A DNA stretch of 64,000 bases from Sellimonas caecigallum (lineage in GTDB: Bacteria; Bacillota; Clostridia; Lachnospirales; Lachnospiraceae). The stretch lies in assembly GCF_045038405.1 (NCBI RefSeq), contig NZ_CP173660.1, positions 620,001 through 684,000 of the forward strand, written 5' to 3'. Position 1 is the first letter of the stretch, and each line of letters opens with the position of its first letter. Below are positions 9,301 to 17,842 of this stretch, one piece after another. Under the pieces are notes generated by a model, which had not been told where the DNA came from, searched no databases, and saw nothing but the letters and a program-made list of their open reading frames with translations. The position numbers and the translations under genes were made by a program.

Positions 9301-10017
9301 TTCTTTTACTTCTTTGACTCGCTCGTCGTAACCGTCGGTATAAGCAGTCTCCTCCCTGGCTCCCTCTACCAACAGATATGCTTCCGTGTACACATCCATG
9401 GAAAATGCATCCGGAAGGACAACTGCAAATCCGGCAATTTCTCCATTTCCGATCAAAGAACTGCCCCTCTCAAATGAAATATAACAGGAACTGCTTCCGG
9501 CGCCGACGATTTCATATTCCTCCGAGGCAAGGCTGTCCGTGATCTCATCTGCTGTACCAGAAGAAAAACGGATCTTATCCCCAATCTGATACCCGGATGA
9601 CTCCATGAAATCCTCATCCAGAAGGATCTCATCAACCGTTTCCGGCATCCGGCCCTTGGACACAGAAATGTCGTTGATGGTTGGAAGATCCGACTGAATA
9701 TGTACAACTTTTTCATTTTGGCCAATTTTTGTGACGGCATCGACACTGTATCCCCCTTCGACCCGCTCCACTCCTTCGACCTTTGAAAGTGCCGTGATAT
9801 CATCTTCGGTAAGTCCCATGGTACCCTGCACTTTCAGATCCATCATGTTTGTCTCATCGTAATACGTATCTCCCGAGATACGCATATCCGGCTCTGATGA
9901 CCGTATCCCGGAAAAGAACGCCACGCCTAGCGCCACGATAAAGAAAATGGAGAAAAAGCGGCCTTTGCTTTTCCGGACTGCCATCCAAAACTCTTTTCTC
10001 AATGCCTTCTTCTTCAT
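6331..10017 (-). CDS. FtsX/MacB-type ABC permease with a very long extracytoplasmic coiled coil
   Basis: Membrane subunit of an ABC exporter or mechanotransmitter, 1228 residues. One N-terminal helix (about 19-40) is followed by a periplasmic-core-like domain to about residue 240. Then about 425 residues (about 240-665) are almost continuous Glu/Gln/Lys/Ala/Leu coiled coil (for example LSEAENLLAEKENQLSEAQ). The rest has two FtsX-like blocks, about 695-820 with VEEERGQIGTLKALGYG and about 1100-1228 with ERRRELATLKVLGFYDNEV, each with three or more helices. It starts 10 nt after its ATPase gene. The substrate is unknown; FtsX-like relatives often act on cell-wall hydrolases, lipoproteins or antimicrobial peptides. 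Confidence 0.9.
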   Translation of the reverse strand: MKKKALRKEFWMAVRKSKGRFFSIFFIVALGVAFFSGIRSSEPDMRISGDTYYDETNMMDLKVQGTMGLTEDDITALSKVEGVERVEGGYSVDAVTKIGQNEKVVHIQSDLPTINDISVSKGRMPETVDEILLDEDFMESSGYQIGDKIRFSSGTADEITDSLASEEYEIVGAGSSSCYISFERGSSLIGNGEIAGFAVVLPDAFSMDVYTEAYLLVEGAREETAYTDGYDERVKEVKERVEDIADARCEERLSQIREEADIEISDSEQELQEAREEADRQLAEAGQKISDSEKQLSDGRQQVVDGQEALASGKEEIDSRKGTLQEAKDQYESGMRELQTGKDELDAQRKSFQAKRDAAYDEFDRQEAILKENEEKLAQTAELIESGEAEIAKQEPKLEEARKSLEEGKEKLNAAKEIFLKEKEKAEAEIAEKEQEIQEGQEKLDELSRQIEEMERQIEENPDLSDILTPVLEDLKKQWKEGDEKLQDARQQIEEAKTQLKEKEEELNIQEAKLAEMEKTLESSERMLAEKKEQLADAKVQYQAGIEKLNAGKQALLDAKEEAEKGFAMGEAQIQEAEAKLQSAETQLMDAENQIISGEKLLSEAENLLAEKENQLSEAQQAILSGEKELAEGKEEYEKQKREAEEQFKEAEQKIADARAELDEIGLPTWYVSDRDILTEYTSYGENADRMRAIGEVFPELFFLVAALISLTTMTRMVEEERGQIGTLKALGYGKKSIAGKYLLYALLATLGGSVLGVLVGEKALPYIIIYSYRIMYTHLPHIVIPYQWSYAAMATAAALACTLLATLYACYKALAAQPAELMRPPSPKEGKRILLERIGFIWKHLSFIWKSTIRNLFRYKKRLFMTLAGIGGCMALMVVGFGLKDSIMCIGTLQYQELQVYDGMVYLSDTITDQEKADTKELLSDMKNVDGYAEADMRRVQVSANDQGDAESVYQCIVRDKDDISRFLVFRDRKSQETYELTDDGVILTEKMAKTLDVKKGDKIYLGAEGEEKKEVTVTDICENYMEHYVYMTENLYEEVYGAVPEYNTLLFDLKDNSQKKLDQTGEKILKQDGVMNVTYTNSIEDQLNTMLKSLNLVIVVLIISAGMLAFVVLYNLNNINITERRRELATLKVLGFYDNEVSSYVYRENILLTFLSILIGMGLGWILHRFVITTVEVDVVMFGRVINWQSYLYSALFTVAFSLFVNWVMYYKLKKIDMVESMKSVE

Positions 10018-10030
10018 ATCGTCACCACCA

Positions 10031-10735
10031 TTACCACTCTATCGTCTCAACCGGCACCGGATGATCATTTTGGATGATCTTCGATACTTTTCCATTCTTG
10101 ATATGTATGACTCGATCCGCCATCGGCGCGATGGCCGAATTGTGCGTGATCAAAATAACCGTCATCCCTTTTTCACGACACGTATCCTGCAAAAGCTTCA
10201 AAATCGCTTTCCCAGTGTTATAGTCAAGAGCTCCTGTAGGCTCATCACACAACAAAAGCTTAGGATTCTTGGCAAGGGCTCTGGCAATGGAAACTCTCTG
10301 CTGCTCGCCTCCTGAAAGCTGGGCCGGAAAATTTTTCATCCTCTTTTCCAAACCGACTTCGCGGAGAACTGTCTCTGCATCCAGCGGCTCCTTGCAAATC
10401 TGCAATGCCAGTTCTACATTTTCAAGCGCCGTAAGATTTGGTATCAGGTTATAGAACTGAAATACAAAGCCGATATCCTCCCTCCGATACCCGATCAGCT
10501 GCTTAGGTTTATATTTTGTAATATCCTCGCCATCAATCAGCACTTGTCCGCTCGTAGCCGTATCCATCCCACCAAGAATGTTCAAAACAGTTGTTTTTCC
10601 AGCGCCGCTTGGTCCTACAACGACTGCGAACTCTCCTTTTTCTATCTCAAAATCGATTCCGTCTGCGGCTCGTATCTCCACTTCCCCCATCTTGTAAATC
10701 TTTCGAACATCCTTTAATGTCACAAAGCTTTCCAT
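10031..10735 (-). CDS. ABC transporter ATP-binding protein (LolD/MacB type)
   Basis: Cytoplasmic ATPase of 234 residues that powers the large permease encoded next. Walker A GPSGAGKTTVLNILGG, Q-loop at FVFQFYNLIPNLTALENV, signature LSGGEQQRVSIARAL, Walker B LLLCDEPTGALD and H-loop ILITHNSAI are all intact. A GTG three codons upstream opens the frame, but the ATG at 10735 has GAGGTG at good spacing. It belongs to the small LolD/MacB/YtrE-like class that pairs with FtsX-fold permeases, matching its neighbour. Confidence 0.95.
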   Translation of the reverse strand: MESFVTLKDVRKIYKMGEVEIRAADGIDFEIEKGEFAVVVGPSGAGKTTVLNILGGMDTATSGQVLIDGEDITKYKPKQLIGYRREDIGFVFQFYNLIPNLTALENVELALQICKEPLDAETVLREVGLEKRMKNFPAQLSGGEQQRVSIARALAKNPKLLLCDEPTGALDYNTGKAILKLLQDTCREKGMTVILITHNSAIAPMADRVIHIKNGKVSKIIQNDHPVPVETIEW

Positions 10736-10757
10736 AAGCCACACCTCAACTTTTGTC

Positions 10758-10786
10758 TTGCAGTAATTTCTTCTTATATTTATAAT
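10758..10786 (+). promoter_or_regulatory. Predicted sigma-A promoter of the GNAT gene
   Basis: TTGCAG (10758-10763), 17 nt, perfect TATAAT (10781-10786), 44 nt ahead of the acetyltransferase ATG. Confidence 0.6.
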
Positions 10787-10830
10787 AACAGATAAGGGGT
10801 TGAAAAAACAGCCTTGAAGGAGGAATTTTT

Positions 10831-11331
10831 ATGGGAACATTTTCGATTGAACATGCAAAGACTGACGTCGCTCTGGACAGGATCGCTGCACTTGCAAACG
10901 AAATCTGGCACGAACATTTTGTGCCTATCATCGGCCTTGAGCAAGTCAATTACATGGTCGGCAAATTTCAGTCTTACCCGGCTCTAAAAGACCAGGCAAA
11001 GGACGGCTATGAATACTATCAGATTTTTTCAGACGGGGTGTTTGCTGGATATATGGGCATCCATCCGGAAGAAAATTCTGTATTTCTGAGCAAGCTTTAT
11101 CTTCACAAGGACTACCGCGGACAGGGTCTTGCCTCACAGACGACTGCATTCCTAAAAGAGATGTGCCGTAAACGCGGATGGAAAAAAATCTGGCTAACGT
11201 GCAATAAAAATAACGAAAACACGCTGGCCGTGTACCATCATCTCGGATTCGAAAATGTCCGTTCAGAAGTTACAGATATCGGAAATGGCTTCGTCATGGA
11301 CGATTATATTTTGGAGCTCACTGTGGACTAA
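10831..11331 (+). CDS. GNAT family N-acetyltransferase
   Basis: Acetyl-CoA-dependent acyltransferase of 166 residues with unknown acceptor. The acetyl-CoA binding segment is LYLHKDYRGQGLASQTTAFL (about residues 90-109), followed by NENTLAVYHHLGF, the usual motif B region. Ribosome binding site AAGGAGG precedes the ATG, and a good promoter lies upstream. It stands alone between the divergent ABC exporter and the DUF362 gene, so context gives no substrate. Confidence 0.9.
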   Translation: MGTFSIEHAKTDVALDRIAALANEIWHEHFVPIIGLEQVNYMVGKFQSYPALKDQAKDGYEYYQIFSDGVFAGYMGIHPEENSVFLSKLYLHKDYRGQGLASQTTAFLKEMCRKRGWKKIWLTCNKNNENTLAVYHHLGFENVRSEVTDIGNGFVMDDYILELTVD

Positions 11332-11371
11332 GAGACGATGATCCAAAAATCATTCAGAAAGGGAGATACAT

Positions 11372-12502
11372 ATGGAAACACAGAAATCAAAGGTATACTT
11401 TTCGGATCTCCGCGCCCTTCCGGGCACAAGCCTTCCGGAAAAATTAAAGAAACTCATCCGCCGCGCAGGAATCGGCGACATTGACTTTGACAAAAAGATG
11501 ACAGCTATCAAGATTCACTTTGGAGAACCGGGAAATCTTTCCTTCCTAAGGCCAAACTGGGCCAAGGCCGTAGCGGATGTTGTAAAAGAACTTGGCGGAA
11601 AACCATTTCTCACGGACTGCAATACCCTCTATGTCGGACGCAGAAAAGACGCTCTGGAACATCTGGAAAGCGCTCTGGAAAATGGTTTCAGCCCGTTTTC
11701 CACAGGATGTCAGATCATTATCGGCGATGGTCTGAAAGGAACCGACGAGACTTACGTACCTGTCAAAGGCGGCGAACTCGTCACGGAAGCAAAGATTGGT
11801 ACTGCCATCATGGATGCCGATATTTTCATCTCTTTGAATCATTTCAAGGGGCATGAGGCCACCGGATTTGGAGGTGCCCTGAAAAATATCGGAATGGGGT
11901 GCGGTTCCCGGGCCGGAAAGATGGAGATGCACAACAGCGGAAAACCAACGGTCGATCAGGAACGCTGCGTAGGATGCCGGACTTGTTCCAAAAACTGTGC
12001 TCACGGAGCCATCTCCTTTGACGAACACCGCAAGGCATCCATTGACCACACAAAATGTGTAGGATGCGGGCGCTGCCTTGGGTCCTGCAACTTTGACGCC
12101 ATCTACAACGAAAACTCTTCCGCTGTCAAAGAGCTGGATATGAAAATCGCCGAATACTCCAAAGCAGTTTTGGACGGCCGCCCGAACTTCCACATCAATC
12201 TTGTCATCGACATCTCTCCGTACTGTGACTGTCACGGAGAAAATGACGTTCCGATCCTCCCGGATATCGGAATGTTTGCAAGTTTTGATCCGGTGGCACT
12301 CGATCAGGCCTGCGTGGATGCGTGCAACGCCCAGGAACCGATGCCTGGAAGTCTCCTTGATGACCGTATGCATGAAGAAGGATTCTGTGACCACCATGAC
12401 CATTTCGTGAATACAACTCCAGACTCCGGCTGGGAATACTGCCTGGAGCATGCGGAAAAGATCGGTCTTGGCACACGCCAGTACGAACTGATCACAATAT
12501 AG
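11372..12502 (+). CDS. DUF362 domain protein with two [4Fe-4S] clusters
   Basis: 376 residues: an N-terminal DUF362 domain (about 1-185, with IKIHFGEPGN and ISLNHFKGHEATGFGGALKN), then a bacterial-type ferredoxin domain with two cluster motifs, CVGCRTCSKNC and CVGCGRCLGSC (about 190-240), and a C-terminal DUF362 segment with DPVALDQACVDACNA. Such proteins are common in strict anaerobes and are thought to be cytosolic electron carriers; no substrate is established. It follows the GNAT gene by 40 nt with its own ribosome binding site (AAAGGGAG) and ends at a strong two-way terminator. Confidence 0.9.
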   Translation: METQKSKVYFSDLRALPGTSLPEKLKKLIRRAGIGDIDFDKKMTAIKIHFGEPGNLSFLRPNWAKAVADVVKELGGKPFLTDCNTLYVGRRKDALEHLESALENGFSPFSTGCQIIIGDGLKGTDETYVPVKGGELVTEAKIGTAIMDADIFISLNHFKGHEATGFGGALKNIGMGCGSRAGKMEMHNSGKPTVDQERCVGCRTCSKNCAHGAISFDEHRKASIDHTKCVGCGRCLGSCNFDAIYNENSSAVKELDMKIAEYSKAVLDGRPNFHINLVIDISPYCDCHGENDVPILPDIGMFASFDPVALDQACVDACNAQEPMPGSLLDDRMHEEGFCDHHDHFVNTTPDSGWEYCLEHAEKIGLGTRQYELITI

Positions 12503-12511
12503 ATATCAGAC

Positions 12512-12564
12512 AAAAATCGATGCACCTGCCACAGACTGACGTCTGCACAAGTGCATCGATTTTT
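12512..12564. terminator. Bidirectional intrinsic terminator
   Basis: Arms 12512-12525 and 12551-12564 (AAAAATCGATGCAC and complement) form a 14-bp stem with T-runs on both strands. It separates the convergent DUF362 and SPFH genes. Confidence 0.8.
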
Positions 12565-12582
12565 TCATTTTATGATCAAATA

Positions 12583-13518
12583 TCAGTTTGTCTCGTTTTG
12601 TCCTACCTCAGCCAGCGATTTTACAAGCCCCGCAATTCCCTGGATCTCAGATGGAATGATGATCTTTGTAGCCTTGCCATCTGCAGCTTTCTCAAAAGCT
12701 TCCAGACTCTTCAGTGTAAGCACCGCTTCGTCTGCACCTGCTTCCCTGAGGAAACGAAGTCCGTCTGCATTGGCCTTCTGGACTTTCAGGATGGCCTCCG
12801 CCTCTCCTTCTGCCTCTTTTATCATCTTTTCTTTTTCCGCTTCGGCTCTCAAGATAGCTGCCTGTTTCTCTGCCTCTGCGTCCAGAATGGCAGATTCTTT
12901 GTGCCCTTCTGCCACAAGGATCGTGGATTTCTTTTCACCTTCCGCTCGAAGGATCGCCTCTCTCCTCTCACGCTCTGCCTTCATCTGTTTTTCCATGGCA
13001 TCCCGGATCGCAGAAGGCGGAATGATATTCTTCAGTTCCACACGATTGACTTTGATCCCCCACGGATCGGTGGCCAGATCAAGCTCTGATCTCATCTTTG
13101 TGTTGATCGTTTCGCGGGATGTAAGCGTCTGATCCAGCTCCAGATCACCTATGATATTCCGAAGTGTCGTGGCTGTAAGATTCTCGATGGCCATGATCGG
13201 ATTTGCCACTCCATAACAGAAAAGTTTCGGATCTGTGATCTGATAGAATACAACAGTGTCAATCTGCATCGTAACATTGTCTTTCGTGATAACCGCCTGA
13301 GGTTCGAAATCTACTACCTGTTCTTTCAAGTCGATGCGTCTTGCCACCCGCTCGATGATCGGAAGTTTAAAATGGATCCCAACTCCCCAGGTTGCCTGAT
13401 ATGCACCAAGCCTTTCGATGACGATCGCCTGCGCCTGATGGACGATCTTCACACAGGAAATCAGAATCAGAACAATAAGAACCAGCACGATAATCCCTAA
13501 AATTTTCATTGCCAACAT
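12583..13518 (-). CDS. SPFH/Band 7 membrane protein (stomatin, QmcA-like)
   Basis: 311 residues: an N-terminal membrane helix (about 5-24), a Band 7 domain (about 26-190, with ERLGAYQATWGVGIHFKLP) and a long Ala/Glu-rich coiled coil (about 190-265) used in oligomerisation. Such proteins organise membrane microdomains and often work with NfeD proteins or membrane proteases. The upstream NfeD gene ends in TAA immediately before this ATG, and AAGGAGG sits 8 nt upstream inside the NfeD reading frame, so the two are one coupled unit. Confidence 0.92.
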   Translation of the reverse strand: MLAMKILGIIVLVLIVLILISCVKIVHQAQAIVIERLGAYQATWGVGIHFKLPIIERVARRIDLKEQVVDFEPQAVITKDNVTMQIDTVVFYQITDPKLFCYGVANPIMAIENLTATTLRNIIGDLELDQTLTSRETINTKMRSELDLATDPWGIKVNRVELKNIIPPSAIRDAMEKQMKAERERREAILRAEGEKKSTILVAEGHKESAILDAEAEKQAAILRAEAEKEKMIKEAEGEAEAILKVQKANADGLRFLREAGADEAVLTLKSLEAFEKAADGKATKIIIPSEIQGIAGLVKSLAEVGQNETN

Positions 13519-13986
13519 TTACTTTTCCTCCTTTTCCCTTACGATCAGCTTTACGCCTTCTACCGCTTCTACAACGGCATTCTTTCCCTCCTCTATCTCT
13601 TTTTGATTGTCTGCGGATCTGGCCGTCCACTCCTGTCCGCCAAGCATTACCTTCCCTGTCTGTCCGGCATTGCTGATCCTAGCTGTGACACGGACTGTCT
13701 GTCCTATGGCACTTTCATAGTTGGTTTTTTCCGTCTTTTTATTGACGTATTTCAACGCCCATGGTCTTGTGAACACAAGAAGGACGATCGAAATCACAAG
13801 AAATCCTCCGATCTGCCAGCCCACCGAAAGCCCCGTAAAGGTAAGACCAAAAGCAGCTGCAGACCCCGCCGCAAACCAGATTGTCGTAAGTCCGACTGTG
13901 GCGATCTCAATGATCATCAGTACTACAAACAATGCAAGCCATACAATGCGCATTGTCTCCGGTGTCAGATTTGATAAAATTTCCAT
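13519..13986 (-). CDS. NfeD-like membrane protein
   Basis: 155 residues. Membrane helices fill about residues 10-80 and a C-terminal OB-fold NfeD domain follows (about 90-150, with GQTVRVTARISNAGQTGKV and VVEAVEGVKLIVREK). This is the short, protease-less NfeD form that pairs with SPFH proteins; the SPFH gene follows with no gap. Role inferred: membrane microdomain organisation or quality control. Confidence 0.9.
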   Translation of the reverse strand: MEILSNLTPETMRIVWLALFVVLMIIEIATVGLTTIWFAAGSAAAFGLTFTGLSVGWQIGGFLVISIVLLVFTRPWALKYVNKKTEKTNYESAIGQTVRVTARISNAGQTGKVMLGGQEWTARSADNQKEIEEGKNAVVEAVEGVKLIVREKEEK

Positions 13987-14046
13987 CCTCTTCCCTCCAT
14001 AGCATGATTCTTTTCTGAATTTTGCACCATAAACTTCTTTATTTTC

Positions 14047-14075
14047 AGTTTACACTCTTTCTTTTTATTTTGCAA
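14047..14075 (-). promoter_or_regulatory. Predicted sigma-A promoter of the NfeD-SPFH operon
   Basis: Minus-strand TTGCAA (14070-14075), 17 nt, TAAACT (14047-14052), about 60 nt upstream of the NfeD start. Confidence 0.4.
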
Positions 14076-14122
14076 GCAGAATACTATGTCTTGACACTGT
14101 TTTTAATAATATATCTTTCTAT

Positions 14123-15466
14123 TTACAATTTTCTGTATACCGTGATTATCATCGTCGCAAAGCATGCCGCTCCACCGATCAGATTCGATATCGGTTCGGC
14201 CAGAAACACTCCATTGACGCCAAGATTTCCAACCATTGGAAGGAAGAGTGTAAGCGGGATCACAATGATCGCTTTTCGAAGCAGAGAGAAAAATACTGCC
14301 TGCCTGGACTTTCCAAGTGCCACAAACGTAGACTGCCCTGCAAACTGCAGCGCCATCAGAAAAATTCCGAAGAAATAGATCCGGAAAGCAGGTACACCTG
14401 CCTTCAAAAGCTCCGGCTCATTATTAAAAAGATGAATAAAAACCTGAGGAAAGAAGAAAAGGGCTGCCCAGATGATGCACGTAAAAATGACACAGCTGAT
14501 TCCCATGAAGCGGATGGCTTTTTTGACCCGTTTTGTCTCTCCAGCCCCGTAATTAAATCCAATAACCGGCTGTGCTCCGTTTGTCAGACCATTGACTGGC
14601 ATCGTGATAATCTCCCGAACAGAGTTGATAACAGTCATCACTCCCACATACAGATCTCCTCCGTACCGTGACAGCATGGCATTGCACACGATCTGAACAG
14701 CTCCATTTGTTACCGACATCACAAAGCCGGAAAGACCCAGCCCGGTAATCTCCCTGATCAATTTCCCGTCCGGCCTCATGGCTTTTTTATTCAGTCGGAA
14801 AATCGCCCTTCTTCCTCTCAGAAATCCCAGCACATATAATGCTGATACTCCCTGGGATATGATAGTGGCGACAGCCGCCCCCTGTACACCCATGTGGAGC
14901 ACGAAAATGAAAAGTGGATCCAAGACAAGATTCAATACTGCCCCCACCAGGACGGTAAGCATACCCATCTTGCCAAATCCCTGAGAATTGATAAAGTTGT
15001 TCATCCCGAGGCTTACCATGACGAACAAAGTCCCCGCCAGGTAAACAGACAGATAAGCATTGGCATACGGATAGGTCACATCACTGGCACCGAAAAGATA
15101 AAGCATCGGCTCCTTAAACAGGTAAGAAACTGCCATCAGGATACCACCGGAAACCAAAAGCATTGTAAAAGCATTCCCCATGATCTTCTCCGCCCTTACC
15201 GTATCCCCGGCTCCTCTTGCGATGGAACACAGCGGAGCACCTCCCATCCCGAACAGGTTGGCAAACGCTGTGATCATCGTAATAACAGGAAGTGCCAGCC
15301 CGATTCCGGTAAGCGCTTCCGTGGAAGCATGGGGAATATGCCCGATATAGATACGGTCTACCACATTGTAAAGGACATTGACCAGCTGGGCCACCGTCAT
15401 GGGCACCGCCAGATTCATGATATTTTTTGCTACGCTTCCTTTACTGAAATCATTTATATTTTCCAC
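14123..15466 (-). CDS. MATE family multidrug/cation efflux protein
   Basis: Twelve-helix MATE exporter of about 447 residues, driven by a Na+ or H+ gradient; substrate unknown. Two MatE repeats are evident: the first begins NLAVPMTVAQLVNVLYNVVD and contains the family PLF/GIGLALP region, and the second is around TRYGGDLYVGVMTVINSV-like segments near residue 280. The frame is open to a GTG at 15496, but AAGAGGCG lies 6-8 nt before the GTG at 15466, giving a start (M)ENINDFSKGS that is typical of the family. It follows the ClC gene by 14 nt. Confidence 0.9.
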   Translation of the reverse strand: MENINDFSKGSVAKNIMNLAVPMTVAQLVNVLYNVVDRIYIGHIPHASTEALTGIGLALPVITMITAFANLFGMGGAPLCSIARGAGDTVRAEKIMGNAFTMLLVSGGILMAVSYLFKEPMLYLFGASDVTYPYANAYLSVYLAGTLFVMVSLGMNNFINSQGFGKMGMLTVLVGAVLNLVLDPLFIFVLHMGVQGAAVATIISQGVSALYVLGFLRGRRAIFRLNKKAMRPDGKLIREITGLGLSGFVMSVTNGAVQIVCNAMLSRYGGDLYVGVMTVINSVREIITMPVNGLTNGAQPVIGFNYGAGETKRVKKAIRFMGISCVIFTCIIWAALFFFPQVFIHLFNNEPELLKAGVPAFRIYFFGIFLMALQFAGQSTFVALGKSRQAVFFSLLRKAIIVIPLTLFLPMVGNLGVNGVFLAEPISNLIGGAACFATMIITVYRKL

Positions 15467-15480
15467 ATTTTTCGCCTCTT

Positions 15481-17043
15481 TTATTCTTTTCTGCACAGTC
15501 TGCGCATCTTGTCGTACACATCGCCATTGTGCTCCTCATCTGTCATCGTAATGATAATGTCCCCGGTCATGATCCGTGTCCGGCCCTTCGGGATCAGCTC
15601 CTTCTCGCCTCGCTTTACCGCCACCAACAGGCAGTGTTCTGGCCACAGGATGTCCCGGATCTGTTTTCCGGAAACGGCGGAATCCTCCGTCACTGCATAG
15701 TAATCCAGCACTTTCTCTCCGCCGTCTTTCTCTGTTTCCACGTGCATCCCCTCTAAAATCCGCTCCAGAAGACTCTCGTAGATCGGTTCCGATTTCAGAA
15801 GCATAGCCGTAAGATACGATACAATCGTGACAACAGAAAGAGACAGCATCTGGCTTAGGGATCCTGTCAGCTCAAAGATCAGAATGATTCCTGTCATCGG
15901 CGCACGGACAACCGCTGTGAAATAACCGGCCATAGACAGAAGGACAAAATTGTTGATGAAGATTTCCGGAATTCCAAACAAATCTGTACAGACATAACCG
16001 AAAATGCATCCCACAAATGCCCCCAACACAAGCATCGGAAAGAAAATACCTCCAGGAACTCCTGCTCCGAAACTGACTGCAGAGAACAAAAACCTCAATA
16101 TAAAAAGCATCAGCAATGTTCCAAACACCATCTTCTCATGAGTCATCTGATCGATCAGACTGTGTCCGTTCCCAAGAATTTCCGGCACAGTAAATCCCAG
16201 GATACCTGCTATCCCAAACGGCACCATAACCTTAGATATCGTACCCGGAAATGGGATTTTTTTATAAATACCCTGTACTTTCAATGTAAACCAGTTGTAA
16301 AACACTCCCATCACGCCAAGGATAATCCCGAGAGCGATCAGGAAAATATAATATTTCTGCGGCAAATTCGTGGCGATCTCAAATTCAAATACCGGCTTCA
16401 TTCCAAGGGCCTGGGACGTGATATAATCCGCCGCTACAGAAGCCGTCATGGCGGAGATAAACACTGCCGCCGAAAAATTTTTGTGGATTTCTTCCATCGC
16501 AAACATCACACCTGCCAATGGTGCTTGAAAAGCGGCCGCCATCCCTGCGCTGGCGCCGCACGTGAGGAGAAACTTCTCCTCCGTCTTCCCGCGTTTCAAA
16601 AATCGCGAAATTCCTTTTCCCATCATAGCCCCAAGCTGGATAGACGGACCTTCTCTCCCTAGGGCAAGCCCCGCCTGGAGACATAGGAAACCACCTGCAA
16701 ACTTGGCCGGAATGATCTTGTACCATTTCTGACTGAGTTTTCCGGTCATCTCTCCCTCCAGCTGAGGTATCCCACTGCCGGATATCATCGGCTCCCATTT
16801 TACGAGAAGTCCTACAATCACGGCCATGCAGAAAAGAACTGCAAACCATCCGGCTATCCGGGACGGATGCCCTTTGGCATAAGAAAGGATCTGATTCATC
16901 CATCCGGACGCATAGGTCAAGCTAATGCGATACAAAAGAACGAGAAAGCCCGCGAAAATCCCTACCAGAAGTCCTTCGCCGATCATGATGAGCGGAAAAT
17001 CCGACGCACGTTTTATTGTCTCTGATGTGTTATGTTTTTTCAT
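15481..17043 (-). CDS. ClC chloride channel/H+ antiporter with RCK_C domain
   Basis: 520 residues. The ClC membrane core (about 1-420) has the three anion-filter motifs GSGIPQLEG, GREGPSIQLG and GAGVPGGIFFP. A gating glutamate is present in GREGP, which favours an H+/Cl- antiporter over a pure channel. A C-terminal TrkA_C/RCK_C domain (about 435-515, with PKGRTRIMTGDIIITMTD) probably binds a regulatory ligand. MATE follows it directly, so both may be transcribed together. Confidence 0.93.
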   Translation of the reverse strand: MKKHNTSETIKRASDFPLIMIGEGLLVGIFAGFLVLLYRISLTYASGWMNQILSYAKGHPSRIAGWFAVLFCMAVIVGLLVKWEPMISGSGIPQLEGEMTGKLSQKWYKIIPAKFAGGFLCLQAGLALGREGPSIQLGAMMGKGISRFLKRGKTEEKFLLTCGASAGMAAAFQAPLAGVMFAMEEIHKNFSAAVFISAMTASVAADYITSQALGMKPVFEFEIATNLPQKYYIFLIALGIILGVMGVFYNWFTLKVQGIYKKIPFPGTISKVMVPFGIAGILGFTVPEILGNGHSLIDQMTHEKMVFGTLLMLFILRFLFSAVSFGAGVPGGIFFPMLVLGAFVGCIFGYVCTDLFGIPEIFINNFVLLSMAGYFTAVVRAPMTGIILIFELTGSLSQMLSLSVVTIVSYLTAMLLKSEPIYESLLERILEGMHVETEKDGGEKVLDYYAVTEDSAVSGKQIRDILWPEHCLLVAVKRGEKELIPKGRTRIMTGDIIITMTDEEHNGDVYDKMRRLCRKE

Positions 17044-17078
17044 TATCTATACCACCTGTCTTCTGTTTCCTATGTTTC

Positions 17079-17106
17079 ATTATATCATCATACTGTCTAT
17101 GTACAA
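17079..17106 (-). promoter_or_regulatory. Predicted promoter of the ClC-MATE unit
   Basis: Perfect TATAAT (17079-17084) on the minus strand, with a weak -35 (TTGTAC, 17101-17106) at 16 nt. Confidence 0.42.
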
Positions 17107-17170
17107 GAGTCAACACACTTCAAACCATGTGATTCGGTCACTTTCAGCCCAAAATGTCCGAAGCGCACAA

Positions 17171-17209
17171 AAAAACCACAAAGTCCATTTTTTAGGACTT
17201 TGTGGTTTT
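17171..17209 (-). terminator. Intrinsic terminator of the tRNA operon
   Basis: A 15-bp perfect stem (17172-17186 with 17195-17209) followed on the minus strand by a run of T. It lies just after the last tRNA-Pro. Confidence 0.85.
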
Positions 17210-17217
17210 CACAAATA

Positions 17218-17291
<74 letters not shown>

Positions 17292-17295
17292 AAAG

Positions 17296-17366
17296 CTACG
17301 GATAGAGGACTCGAACCTCTACTAACAGAGTCAGAGTCTGCTGTGCTGCCATTACACCAATCCGCA
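17296..17366 (-). tRNA. tRNA-Gln (anticodon CTG), copy 1
   Basis: Acceptor stem TGCGGAT/ATCCGTA, anticodon loop CTCTGAC on stem GCAGA/TCTGT, T-arm with GGTTCGAGTCC. No encoded CCA. Separated from tRNA-Pro by 4 nt. Confidence 0.94.
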
Positions 17367-17474
17367 TCAGTATCTTCCTCTAATTGAGAGCTTTCAGGTA
17401 TTCCCTGATTTGATTTTTACAAATCTGCGCAAAAAAATATACCAGACGCAACATTCTTCCAACTTTGCCGGTAA

Positions 17475-17548
<74 letters not shown>

Positions 17549-17552
17549 AAAA

Positions 17553-17623
17553 CTACGGATAGAGGACTCGAACCTCTACTAACAGAGTCAGAGTCTGCTG
17601 TGCTGCCATTACACCAATCCGCA
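17553..17623 (-). tRNA. tRNA-Gln (anticodon CTG), copy 2
   Basis: Same sequence as 17296-17366, displaced by 257 bp; first tRNA of the transcript, about 37 nt after the -10 box. Confidence 0.94.
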
Positions 17624-17659
17624 TCAGATTTGTCTGTCCGCTCATCAGCGAACAAGAAT

Positions 17660-17687
17660 ATTATATCAAAAAAAAAAGAAATGTCAA
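17660..17687 (-). promoter_or_regulatory. Consensus sigma-A promoter of the tRNA operon
   Basis: Perfect TTGACA (17682-17687) and TATAAT (17660-17665) with 16-nt T-rich spacer, consistent with a strong stable-RNA promoter. Confidence 0.8.
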
Positions 17688-17755
17688 CACTTTTTTTCAT
17701 TTTTTTGTCATAACATGACACACAAGTTTTCCCTTGATCTGATCTTTTCTTTGAG

Positions 17756-17801
17756 GAAAAATCCGGCCGGTTTCCTGCCAATTCATGGCAGTTTCCCGGC
17801 C
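17756..17801 (-). terminator. Intrinsic terminator of dapL
   Basis: Nested stem: GGCCGG/CCGGCC outside and CTGCCA/TGGCAG inside, separated by facing GAAA bulges, then a T-run on the minus strand. It lies about 40 nt after the dapL stop. Confidence 0.75.
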
Positions 17802-17842
17802 AGGTTTCTATATGCCCTGTGCAGAAAGGAGAGACATCTATT

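Noticed and set aside
7483..9317. Several plus-strand frames opposite the coiled-coil permease
   Set aside because: Leu/Pro/Ser-rich complements of the Glu/Lys-rich coiled coil; not coding.
14093..14122. Plus-strand TTGACA as a promoter
   Set aside because: No -10 at suitable spacing and it would read into the 3' end of the MATE gene on the other strand.
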